Made by a program: the position numbers and the translations under genes
Notes under the pieces: model-generated
Database searches by the model: none
Seen by the model: only the letters and a program-made list of their open reading frames with translations
What the model was told of the DNA's origin: nothing
From: Reichenbachiella ulvae
GTDB lineage: Bacteria; Bacteroidota; Bacteroidia; Cytophagales; Cyclobacteriaceae
Length of the DNA: 64,000 nucleotides
Reading direction: 5' to 3'
Assembly (NCBI RefSeq): GCF_025833875.1
Contig: NZ_JAOYOD010000001.1
Coordinates: forward strand, 4,976,501-5,040,500
Part shown: positions 1-7,230 of the stretch, piece by piece
Layout: every line of letters begins with the position of its first letter
Numbering within the stretch: position 1 is the stretch's first letter

Positions 1-259
1 TCATGTCCAAACTGCCGATCTGAAGGAGTTCCAACAAATCTCTCTCTTGTCCCAATTGACCATTGGCATAGATCTCCATGGTGAGCTGTCCTTCGGATAC
101 TTCCTCCAGGATTCTTGCCATTTCCATCATGCCTTTGTGCACAGGGTGTTGCTCGTTGAGCGCATGTGCCAGTTTCAGGGTCTTCTCTTTCTGTTCCTGT
201 TTACAAGAAAATATCAACACTGTCATACACAGTGCCAATAGTATATTTAGTCTTTTCAT
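1..259 (-). CDS. TRAP transporter solute-binding lipoprotein, DctP-like (partial, N-terminus only)
   Basis: Only the first 86 codons are present; the gene runs off the left edge. The product starts with a lysine-rich n-region and hydrophobic core ending in an FSCK lipobox, so it is probably a lipoprotein. The mature start reads LAHALNEQHPVHKGMMEMA and then NGQLGQERDLLE, which is the typical opening of DctP-type binding proteins that feed C4-dicarboxylates or hexuronates to a TRAP permease. It lies directly downstream of uxaC on the same strand, so a uronate substrate is the natural inference. An in-frame ATG at 268 overlaps the uxaC stop (TAATG) and is an alternative start that would couple translation of the two genes. 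Permease genes would lie beyond the window. Confidence 0.85.
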   Translation of the reverse strand, partial: MKRLNILLALCMTVLIFSCKQEQKEKTLKLAHALNEQHPVHKGMMEMARILEEVSEGQLTMEIYANGQLGQERDLLELLQIGSLDM

Positions 260-267
260 TTCACGCA

Positions 268-1674
268 TTATTGAAATTCAAAATAGTTGTTGGCGTTGTT
301 GTAGCATATGTTTTTAACCATATCGCTCAACAAGTCCATGTCGTATGGTAATTCACCATTGACCACATCCGTACCAATCAGGTCACAAAGGATTCTGCGG
401 AAGTACTCATGTCTTGGGAATGAAAGGAAACTTCTGGAGTCAGTCAACATCCCTACAAATCTACTCAATAGTCCCATGTTCGATAGGGCATTCATTTGGT
501 TGATCATCCCGGTCTTCTGATCCAAAAACCACCAACCTGTACCAAACTGTATTTTTCCAATGGTCTTTCCATCCTGAAAATTACCTGTCATCGTGGCGAA
601 CAATTCATTGTCGCTAGGATTCAAATTGTAAAGAATAGTTTTGGCCAGTTGATTGGAGTCATCCAGCTTGTTCATGAAAGTAGAAAGCGCCACTGCATGG
701 CTAAAGTCTCCCATCGAATCATAACCGGTATCTGGACCCAATTCTCTTAAGGCTCTGGCATTGTTGTTTCTTAAAGCTCCGAGGTGAAACTGCTGCGCCC
801 ACCCTTTGCCATGGTACATCTTGCATAGCTCCAATAGGATGTAAGCTTGCAAGCTTTCCGCTTTGTCCTTCGTGAGTGCCTGTCCAGCTCTTACTGTTGC
901 AAAGTAGCCATCATAGTCTGTCTCTTTGTGGCTGTAAAGCGGAATGGTATTGAATCCTAAATCAGACAATCGGCAGCCCATCTCATCAAAAAAGTCTACA
1001 CGCTGCTGCAAGGCAACCAATAGATCGTCCAGTGATTTGATTTCCACTCCGGTTACTTCAGCCAGTTGGCCTAGGTACTTGTTATAGCTTTTTGGATCTA
1101 CTACGTTTAGGGCTTTGTCTGGACGGAAAGTAGGCAATACTTTCAAATCGATGCCTGATTCCGCAATGGCCTTGTGGTACCCCAGACTATCGATAGGATC
1201 GTCCGTGGTACACACCACTTTTACTCCTATTCCTATCAATAATCCCTGACAGCCTTTGTCTTTTTCTTGCAGTTGGGCACTGGTTTTTTCATATATGGCT
1301 TCAGCTGATTGGCCATTTAGCAGGTCATTTACTCCGAAGTAACGTTGCAATTCGAGATGAGTCCAGTGATAAAGTGGATTTCTCAAAGTGTAAGGTACCG
1401 TTTCGGCCCATTTCTGAAATTTCTCTTTGTCACTGGCAGAACCTGTGATGAAGTTTTCGTCAATCCCATTGGCACGCATGGCTCTCCACTTGTAGTGATC
1501 TCCTTCCAGCCAAGCTTCGGTTATGCTTTTGTAGTGTCTGTCTTCGGCTATGTCTTTTGGTGATAAGTGGTTATGGTAATCTATGATCGGCATGTCTTTG
1601 GCATGCTCGTGATAGAGTTCCTCAGCTACTTTGTTGGTTAGCAAGAAATCTTCATCTAAAAACTTTTTCATCAC
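268..1674 (-). CDS. uxaC: Glucuronate (uronate) isomerase
   Basis: A 468-residue protein with the full length of UxaC, which converts D-glucuronate to D-fructuronate and D-galacturonate to D-tagaturonate in the cytoplasm. The N-terminus FLDEDFLLTN and the metal-binding HNH (His34, His36) in IDYHNHLSPKDIAEDR are family hallmarks, as is the RNNNARALRELGPDTGYDSMGD stretch late in the protein (quoted here in part only: RNNNARALRELGPDTG). Two consecutive ATG codons make the exact start uncertain by one residue. It is followed at once by a TRAP binding-protein gene and is divergent from a LacI-family regulator; the shared 308-bp spacer carries a -7 box and palindromic operators, so regulation by that LacI protein is likely. 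Confidence 0.96.
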   Translation of the reverse strand: MMKKFLDEDFLLTNKVAEELYHEHAKDMPIIDYHNHLSPKDIAEDRHYKSITEAWLEGDHYKWRAMRANGIDENFITGSASDKEKFQKWAETVPYTLRNPLYHWTHLELQRYFGVNDLLNGQSAEAIYEKTSAQLQEKDKGCQGLLIGIGVKVVCTTDDPIDSLGYHKAIAESGIDLKVLPTFRPDKALNVVDPKSYNKYLGQLAEVTGVEIKSLDDLLVALQQRVDFFDEMGCRLSDLGFNTIPLYSHKETDYDGYFATVRAGQALTKDKAESLQAYILLELCKMYHGKGWAQQFHLGALRNNNARALRELGPDTGYDSMGDFSHAVALSTFMNKLDDSNQLAKTILYNLNPSDNELFATMTGNFQDGKTIGKIQFGTGWWFLDQKTGMINQMNALSNMGLLSRFVGMLTDSRSFLSFPRHEYFRRILCDLIGTDVVNGELPYDMDLLSDMVKNICYNNANNYFEFQ

Positions 1675-1828
1675 TGCTTCTTTTCTGTTTCCTTAATCAA
1701 TCTTCTGTCTATGCTTCAATTCCTGGCTTTCTTACTTATTTCTTAATATCGGGAATGAAAACCGGATTTGAGTGTACGTTACCGCAAGGTTGGCTAAAAA
1801 AACACGCAACCTACTTTTTAGTTGCGTG

Positions 1829-1840
1829 TACGTTAACGTA
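1829..1840. promoter_or_regulatory. Candidate LacI-family operator upstream of uxaC
   Basis: TACGTTAACGTA is a perfect 12-bp palindrome embedded in GTGTACGTTAACGTAA. The half GTGTACGTTA recurs at 1772-1781. It sits about 8 bp downstream of the leftward box TACATTTG (1855-1848), which is where a repressor would block uxaC initiation. The neighbouring LacI gene at 1983 is the obvious candidate ligand. Binding itself is inferred. Confidence 0.6.
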
Positions 1841-1847
1841 ATCTGGA

Positions 1848-1855
1848 CAAATGTA
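1848..1855 (-). promoter_or_regulatory. Bacteroidota -7 promoter box for uxaC
   Basis: On the minus strand this reads TACATTTG, matching the TAnnTTTG -7 consensus of Bacteroidota sigma factor promoters. It lies about 175 bp upstream of the uxaC start and next to the palindromic operator, leaving a long leader with a hairpin at 1802-1829. Confidence 0.5.
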
Positions 1856-1982
1856 CTATATTGCCAGTGAATTCAAAATGATTTGAAGCAATTCTTATCG
1901 ACAGAGATGTCATCCAGGCTTCTTTCTATGGGATTTGAATAAAATGCCAGATGAATGATTAGAATTGCATACTGGATAGGAG

Positions 1983-3029
1983 ATGAGTATGAAGTCAAAG
2001 ATTACGATCAAGGAAATCGCAAAGAAAGCCGAGGTGTCCATTGGTACCGTCGATCGGGTGTTGCACAATAGAGGCAGGGTAGCTGAAGAAACCAAGGAAA
2101 GGGTGATGAAGATCGCACGCGAAGGCAACTACTCTTCTAACGTTTATGCCAGGAGTTTGAAGCTTAACCGTGTTTTTTCTATTGCGGTAATTCTACCCCA
2201 GCGCAATGCCTATTGGGCCAAGCACAGTGATGGTGTGGCCAAGGCACTAGAGGAGTTTGACTACCTCACTACCAAACTCTATGAGTATGATCTGGAGTCT
2301 GAGGGGCAAGATGGAATAGAAGGCGTATTGGAGCAGGTCCTGCAAGATGAGCCAGATGGAATAGTGATCGCTCCCATATTTCTGAATGAAAATAGCCCGG
2401 TGATCCAGAAACTGAATGAAAGTAAAATCCCTGTAGTACAAGTAGATTCAGAGATAGAATTGTCTAACTGCATTTCATTTATTGGGCAGGATGCTTTTCA
2501 GAGTGGATTGATGTCAGGCAACCTCTTGGATGAAGGCTATAGCGATGATTATGCTGTTTATGTCATTACTTTTCAGGCAGTTCATCTTTACAACAAGTCT
2601 GTGGTGAATCGCATCAAAGGATTGGAGAGTTACTATAAGAATAAGGAAAATGCTCCTGAAATAATTAACATCAACCTGGAGAGAGATCTGAGAGGAGTGG
2701 CAGATATTTTGGAGGAGATGAAGTCCTCCGGTAAGAAAATTCGGCTTTTTGTTCCAAACTCGGGATCCTATCTATTGGCGAGTGATTTGGCGCCAATCAA
2801 AAAACAATTGCAATTGAGAATGATCGGTTATGACCTGATCGATATGAATAAGCATTTTCTTAGAGATGGAATTATCAATTACCTGATACATCAGCAACCT
2901 AGACAACAAGGCTATAAGGCGATTCAGGCTTTGCATCAGCATTTGCTATTGAAAGCGGAAGTGAAGAAGGAACAGTTTCTTCCACTGGACATTATCACCA
3001 AGGAGAACCTGATGTATTGTGAGCACTAA
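1983..3029 (+). CDS. LacI-family transcriptional regulator (uronate operon candidate)
   Basis: A 348-residue LacI-type regulator. The N-terminal helix-turn-helix (about residues 8-30, TIKEIAKKAEVSIGTVDRVL) is followed by the hinge helix and a periplasmic-binding-protein-like sensor domain (about 65-345) with ILPQRNAYWAKHSDGV and IGYDLIDMNKHFL. The sensor belongs to the branch that resembles ribose/xylose-binding proteins more than classical LacI. It is divergent from uxaC and probably represses or activates the uxaC-TRAP operon in response to a sugar acid; the ligand is inferred from context only. A second in-frame ATG two codons in (1989) is possible. Confidence 0.93.
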   Translation: MSMKSKITIKEIAKKAEVSIGTVDRVLHNRGRVAEETKERVMKIAREGNYSSNVYARSLKLNRVFSIAVILPQRNAYWAKHSDGVAKALEEFDYLTTKLYEYDLESEGQDGIEGVLEQVLQDEPDGIVIAPIFLNENSPVIQKLNESKIPVVQVDSEIELSNCISFIGQDAFQSGLMSGNLLDEGYSDDYAVYVITFQAVHLYNKSVVNRIKGLESYYKNKENAPEIININLERDLRGVADILEEMKSSGKKIRLFVPNSGSYLLASDLAPIKKQLQLRMIGYDLIDMNKHFLRDGIINYLIHQQPRQQGYKAIQALHQHLLLKAEVKKEQFLPLDIITKENLMYCEH

Positions 3030-3046
3030 AAAGGGTTGACACTCTG

Positions 3047-4054
3047 CTAGTTGGAAGACTGACGCAGGACGAGTTTTGATTCGATGACTGTGGGAGAATC
3101 AGGAATCTCTTCTCCATTGATTTGTTTGAGTAGGATTTCGGCTGCTTTGTTTCCCATCAGTTCTGGATTTTGATCCACGGTGCTCAGGTTGGGCGAGGTA
3201 AACATAGAAATAGGCTCCCCACTGAAACCAAATACTTTGATATCTTCAGGAATGGATAGGGTAGCTTCCCGGAGAGCGTCTATTGCTGATATAGCCGCTA
3301 TGTCGTTGGCAGAAAAGATTCCGTCTGGACGCGGGTTCATAGACATGAGCTTCCAGGCCATTTCTTCACCATCCAGTTTTTTCAATCTGGATTTCATGAT
3401 CCATTCCTCTTTTACCTCCAGCCCATGTTTTGCCATAGCGGCTAGATAGCCCTTGATCCTTTCGCTATAGATGCTTACATCTCCTTGTCCAGCAAAGTGC
3501 ACGATGCGTTTGCATCCTTTTTGGATCAATTGTTCGGTGGCTTCAAAGGCCCGGGCATAATCATCGATCAATACATTATGCCCTTTGATGGTGTGGCAGG
3601 CCCGGTCGAAAAATACCACTGGCTTTTCATAGTCTTCTATTCGCTGGAGGTGTGAGCGATCATCCCCATCCATAGCAATAGAGATCATCAGGCCATCCAC
3701 CTGATGAGCCAGCAGCGTTTCGATCAGTTGGGCTTCCCGCTCTGTACTGTCATGTGACTGGCAGATGATCAAATTGTAGCCCTGCTGCGAGGCAATGGCT
3801 TCCATTCCAGCAATGGCGGTAGAGAAAAAGAATCGAGAAATATTGGGTACGATCACCCCGATCGTGGAGGTCTTTCTCCTCCTAAGGTTAGATGCCAAAT
3901 GATTGCGAGAGTAGCCCATTTCCAGCGCCTTGGCTCGGATTAGGTCTTTGGTTTTGGCTTTGACTCGAGGGCTGTCGGCCAGTGCGCGCGATACGGTGCT
4001 GGCGTTGATATTCAGCTCTTTGGCTATGTCGTGTATGGTGGCCTTTTTCTTCAT
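3047..4054 (-). CDS. LacI-family transcriptional regulator
   Basis: A 335-residue classical LacI/GalR protein. The helix-turn-helix is at about residues 5-27 (TIHDIAKELNINASTVSRAL), the hinge region at about 45-60 (HLASNLRRRKTSTIGVIVP) and the sensor domain fills the rest, with FDRACHTIKGHNVLIDDY and IFSANDIAAISAIDALRE typical of the effector-binding fold. It converges on the regulator at 1983, 17 bp apart, and no metabolic gene is directly downstream of it. The LacI-like palindrome in front of kduI, 1.5 kb away, is a plausible target, but this is inference. Confidence 0.92.
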   Translation of the reverse strand: MKKKATIHDIAKELNINASTVSRALADSPRVKAKTKDLIRAKALEMGYSRNHLASNLRRRKTSTIGVIVPNISRFFFSTAIAGMEAIASQQGYNLIICQSHDSTEREAQLIETLLAHQVDGLMISIAMDGDDRSHLQRIEDYEKPVVFFDRACHTIKGHNVLIDDYARAFEATEQLIQKGCKRIVHFAGQGDVSIYSERIKGYLAAMAKHGLEVKEEWIMKSRLKKLDGEEMAWKLMSMNPRPDGIFSANDIAAISAIDALREATLSIPEDIKVFGFSGEPISMFTSPNLSTVDQNPELMGNKAAEILLKQINGEEIPDSPTVIESKLVLRQSSN

Positions 4055-4118
4055 CGATCTTTCCTGCTGGCAATATTAGCATTTAGATTTCATAACTTGG
4101 AGTCTGGTCTTAAAATAG

Positions 4119-4158
4119 AACATTGTAGTCAATCGCCTTTAGAATTGACTACAATGTT
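4119..4158. terminator. Long perfect inverted repeat (terminator or operator)
   Basis: AACATTGTAGTCAAT (4119-4133) and ATTGACTACAATGTT (4144-4158) form a perfect 15-bp stem with a 10-nt loop. It lies 3' of the leftward beta-barrel gene (ending at 4178) and 65 bp upstream of the LacI gene start. No strong T-run follows in either direction, so it may be a weak terminator, an mRNA 3' stabiliser or a protein site. Confidence 0.5.
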
Positions 4159-4177
4159 TGACTTTGCATCGTATGAT

Positions 4178-4774
4178 TTAGAATGTGTACCCAAGATGAA
4201 GCGTGGCAAACATAGTAATAGGTTCTATATCGTACACTTTGGTTTCTAAAGAATTGTTTCCGGATACTTTGGTTGTGTAACCTACTCCTGCCCATGGCTT
4301 GATGTACAAATTATTTCTGAAGGGTTTGAGCGTATAACCTAAATATACCATGGCTAGCATATTGCTGAAGTCCTGCTTACCCAGGACATCTGCATTTTTG
4401 ATTTTATACTCCTGAATGCCAAACTGTGTACCAACAAACCACTTTTTATTTACCTCGGCGAAGTGGTGTTCCGCAAACAAGCTGTAGCCTTGATTGATTC
4501 TGACATACCAACCTTGATTTCTGTTCTTTTCATTGAAATTTACCAGAGCGTCAGGCATATTCATCCCGTAAGTACCTAATCCAAGGAGAAGATGTTCGGA
4601 ATTTTTGGGTTGAAACCGTAAATGAATCCCATATCCATTGAATACAAAGGTAGCAGGATCGATTTCAATACTTAATTTGACTTTGGTGCTCGAATCAGAA
4701 GGTTGTGCCAATGTTTGGTGTTGAAGTAATAGGGCCAAAGTAGCAGATAAAATAATTGATTTTAAGATTTTCAT
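4178..4774 (-). CDS. Outer-membrane beta-barrel-like protein of unknown function
   Basis: A 198-residue exported protein with a cleavable signal peptide (about residues 1-23, ending LAQ). The mature part alternates hydrophobic and polar residues in short strands rich in glycine and aromatics (for example LLLGLGTYGM, MVYLGYTLKPF, IKPWAGVGYTTK) and ends HLGYTF with a terminal phenylalanine, the usual signature of an outer-membrane beta barrel of about 8 strands. I do not recognise the specific family. It follows an Rrf2 regulator gene by 56 bp on the same strand, so the two are probably co-transcribed, and the Rrf2 protein may control it. Confidence 0.7.
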   Translation of the reverse strand: MKILKSIILSATLALLLQHQTLAQPSDSSTKVKLSIEIDPATFVFNGYGIHLRFQPKNSEHLLLGLGTYGMNMPDALVNFNEKNRNQGWYVRINQGYSLFAEHHFAEVNKKWFVGTQFGIQEYKIKNADVLGKQDFSNMLAMVYLGYTLKPFRNNLYIKPWAGVGYTTKVSGNNSLETKVYDIEPITMFATLHLGYTF

Positions 4775-4830
4775 AGTAATTAAATGATTAAACGAAATAT
4801 TAAGAATATATAGTTAAGTGAAAAAAAATA

Positions 4831-5259
4831 TCAGTCGTCCATTTCAATGAGTACTTCCTCGATTGTTTTTTGATTCAATATGTTTTTCATTTGTTGTTCC
4901 GCGTTACCTAGTAAATTGGCAATTGATCTTTGTGCGTTATCTGGTCTTTTTCCCTCTGCCATAATGTTGAAGGATGTCTGAAACAAGGGTTTTCCGGTTT
5001 CCATAGCATTAAGAATATCTAGAATAGTAATCTGAGATGGCTGTTTCAACAACCTAATCCCCCCTTGTTTTCCTTCCTTAGTCTCAATTATACCAGCGAT
5101 TGAAAGGTTCTGCAGGATTTTTACCAATGTCGGTTTTGGTATATGAAGTATCTCTGATAGGGATTTGGTTGATAGAAACTCATATTGACCTTGTCTGATT
5201 TTATCAGAGATAAAAATAACTACTAGAACCGCTTTCGAAAATGACAATGAATAACCCAT
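4831..5259 (-). CDS. Rrf2-family transcriptional regulator
   Basis: A 142-residue Rrf2-type winged-helix protein. The first 85 residues carry the family pattern: SFSKAVLVVIFISDK, then LSTKSLSEILHIPKPTLVKILQNL (recognition helices) and the wing EGKQGGIRLLKQPSQITILDIL. The three-cysteine cluster that binds Fe-S in IscR or NsrR is absent, so it probably senses something other than an Fe-S cluster, as do CymR-like members. It is followed by a beta-barrel gene on the same strand. Confidence 0.9.
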   Translation of the reverse strand: MGYSLSFSKAVLVVIFISDKIRQGQYEFLSTKSLSEILHIPKPTLVKILQNLSIAGIIETKEGKQGGIRLLKQPSQITILDILNAMETGKPLFQTSFNIMAEGKRPDNAQRSIANLLGNAEQQMKNILNQKTIEEVLIEMDD

Positions 5260-5513
5260 ACTAAATATAATACATATTACAAATGTAAATATAATAAGGT
5301 TTTATCTAATATTTGATTTGGACCAAAATAATGAGAAGTTAAGGCCTATTTCTAATGAAAATGGTTCTCCGAAAAGTAGAGTCGATTATTTTAATTACTT
5401 GCGCTATCAAGGCTAATTAGATAAGTTTTTCAGGTAATTTTTGATTCTCTTGTTAAAAGCAAAAAATCCGATGAACCGATTTTCAAGGCTCCTGTTCTAG
5501 TTATAATATTTAG

Positions 5514-5543
5514 ATCAAAAATACAATCGATTGTATTTTTGAT
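5514..5543. promoter_or_regulatory. Perfect 30-bp palindromic operator upstream of kduI
   Basis: Positions 5514-5543 are a perfect palindrome centred on ACAATCGATTGT, flanked by A and T runs. A central CG within AATCGATT is typical of LacI/GalR operators. It ends 5 bp upstream of the -7 box and covers the -33 region, so a bound protein would block the promoter of kduI-kduD-DUF4861. One of the two LacI proteins of this window is the obvious candidate. Confidence 0.75.
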
Positions 5544-5547
5544 TAGT

Positions 5548-5555
5548 TACCTTTG
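5548..5555 (+). promoter_or_regulatory. -7 promoter box of the kduI operon
   Basis: TACCTTTG matches TAnnTTTG exactly and lies 34 bp before the kduI ATG, directly after the palindrome. Confidence 0.6.
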
Positions 5556-5588
5556 AGTCAAAGGATTTGAAACTTAAAGAAATAGAAT

Positions 5589-6431
5589 ATGAGTACTTCT
5601 TATGAAGTGAGATATGCTTCTCACCCAAATGCTGTAAAAAAAATGGATACAACAGAGCTCAGAGAAGAGTTCTTGATTGATAATTTGATGAAGCCGGACG
5701 AAGTGGTGTTTGTTTATTCACACTTTGATCGTTTCATTACAGGATCTGCCGTACCAGCTACTAAGGCATTGAAATTGGAAACCATCGACCCACTGAGAAT
5801 GGAAAATTTCCTGGATAGGAGAGAACTAGGTGTGATCAATGTAGGTGGTGACGGAGTAGTGACTGTAGATGGTACTAAGTATGAGTTGACTTACAAGGAT
5901 GCGCTTTATGTAGGCAAAGACTCTAAGGACGTGACTTTCGAGAGCAAGGATGGTAGCAAGCCAGCGAAGTTCTACATGAATTCAGCTCCTGCACATCAGG
6001 CTTATCCTACTACTAAGGTGACCAAAGCAGAAGCGAAGAAACTGGAATTGGGATCTCTGGAGACTGCGAATGCCAGAACGGTAAACCAGATGCTAGTGAA
6101 GGAAGTAGTGAAAACTTGTCAGCTACAAATGGGTATGACCGAGCTAAAAACCGGTAGTGTATGGAATACCATGCCCGCGCACGTACACGACAGAAGAATG
6201 GAAGTATATTTCTATATCGAGGTGCCAGAAGGACAGGCAGTAAGTCACTTCATGGGGCCAATCAAAGAAACAAGACACATCTGGATGCAAAACGAGCAGG
6301 CGGTGATTTCTCCTGCATGGTCGATTCACTCAGGTTCAGGTACCTCTAATTACACCTTCATTTGGGGTATGGCTGGCGAAAACCTGGATTATACCGATAT
6401 GGATATTTCACCTATTTCAGAATTAAGATAA
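5589..6431 (+). CDS. kduI: 5-dehydro-4-deoxy-D-glucuronate isomerase
   Basis: A 280-residue protein of normal KduI length. It isomerises 5-keto-4-deoxyuronate, released from pectin or other unsaturated uronides, to 3-deoxy-D-glycero-2,5-hexodiulosonate in the cytoplasm. The cupin metal site is visible as MPAHVHDRRMEVYFY, giving His198, His200 and Glu205, with the fourth ligand in AWSIHSGSGTSNYTFIWGM. The N-terminus YEVRYASHPNAVKKMDTTELRE is also diagnostic. It is first in an operon with kduD (10 bp downstream) and a DUF4861 gene, and is preceded by a -7 box and a perfect palindrome. Confidence 0.97.
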   Translation: MSTSYEVRYASHPNAVKKMDTTELREEFLIDNLMKPDEVVFVYSHFDRFITGSAVPATKALKLETIDPLRMENFLDRRELGVINVGGDGVVTVDGTKYELTYKDALYVGKDSKDVTFESKDGSKPAKFYMNSAPAHQAYPTTKVTKAEAKKLELGSLETANARTVNQMLVKEVVKTCQLQMGMTELKTGSVWNTMPAHVHDRRMEVYFYIEVPEGQAVSHFMGPIKETRHIWMQNEQAVISPAWSIHSGSGTSNYTFIWGMAGENLDYTDMDISPISELR

Positions 6432-6441
6432 TAGAAGATAT

Positions 6442-7230
6442 ATGGATTTATTTGATCTAAAAGGAAAAGTAGCGCTGGTAACGGGCGCTACTCATGGTCT
6501 GGGTATGGCAATGGCCATGGGCTTAGGCAAAGCTGGAGCAACTGTTGTGATCAATGGGAACTCTTCGCAAGAAAAAATTGACAATGCACTAAAAGAATAC
6601 GAAGCAGCAGGTGTGAAAGCTGTGGGATACAAATTTGACGTAACGGACGAGTCACAAGTCAAAGACAGCATTGCCAAAATAGAATCAGAAGTTGGTAACA
6701 TTGATATCCTCGTCAACAATGCGGGGATCATCAAGCGTGTGCCTTTGGAAGAAATGGAAGTTGCCGAATTCGAGCAGGTAATAAAGGTCGATTTGGTGAG
6801 TCCTTTTATCGTTTCTAAACATGTAGTGAAAGGAATGATCGCTCGCAAGGCTGGAAAAATCATCAACATCTGTTCGATGATGTCCGAGCTAGGAAGAAAC
6901 ACCGTAGGTGCCTATGCAGCTGCCAAAGGAGGTCTGAAGATGCTGACACAAAACATGGCTACCGAGTGGGCCAAGCACAATATTCAAACCAACGGAATAG
7001 GGCCAGGTTACTTTGCTACCAGTCAGACGGCTCCTATTAGAGTAGATGGACATCCGTTCAACGATTTTATTGTGAACCGTACCCCTGCGGGTAAGTGGGG
7101 CGATCCTTCTGAGCTAGAAGGTGCAGCCATATTCTTGTCTTCTAAGGCGAGTGACTTTGTGAATGGTCAGGTACTCTATGTAGATGGAGGTATCTTGGCT
7201 ACTATCGGGAAACCAAGCAACGAGGACTGA
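6442..7230 (+). CDS. kduD: 2-dehydro-3-deoxy-D-gluconate 5-dehydrogenase (SDR)
   Basis: A 262-residue classical short-chain dehydrogenase. It shows the Rossmann glycine motif TGATHGLGMA, the NNAG motif, catalytic Tyr158 and Lys162 in YAAAKGG, and the DGG end of the family. KduD reduces the KduI product to 2-keto-3-deoxygluconate, which then joins the KDG-kinase/aldolase route. Placement 10 bp after kduI supports this substrate over the related 2-deoxygluconate dehydrogenases. The stop codon overlaps the start of the next gene (TGATG). Confidence 0.95.
   Translation: MDLFDLKGKVALVTGATHGLGMAMAMGLGKAGATVVINGNSSQEKIDNALKEYEAAGVKAVGYKFDVTDESQVKDSIAKIESEVGNIDILVNNAGIIKRVPLEEMEVAEFEQVIKVDLVSPFIVSKHVVKGMIARKAGKIINICSMMSELGRNTVGAYAAAKGGLKMLTQNMATEWAKHNIQTNGIGPGYFATSQTAPIRVDGHPFNDFIVNRTPAGKWGDPSELEGAAIFLSSKASDFVNGQVLYVDGGILATIGKPSNED

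Larger units (their letters stand above)
1675..1982. other. Divergent regulatory region between uxaC and a LacI regulator
   Basis: This 308-bp spacer separates two divergent genes. It holds a leftward TAnnTTTG-type box (TACATTTG, 1855-1848), a 12-bp perfect palindrome TACGTTAACGTA at 1829-1840 just downstream of that box, a second partial copy of the same half-site at 1773-1784, and a 9-bp inverted repeat (ACACGCAAC 1802-1810 with GTTGCGTGT 1821-1829) that would fold in the uxaC leader. No coding potential is seen. Confidence 0.7.
5260..5588. other. Regulatory spacer between the Rrf2 gene and kduI
   Basis: A 329-bp AT-rich divergent spacer. Nothing coding is seen. The only structured parts are the 30-bp palindrome at 5514-5543 and the -7 box TACCTTTG at 5548-5555, both next to kduI. 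Confidence 0.6.
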
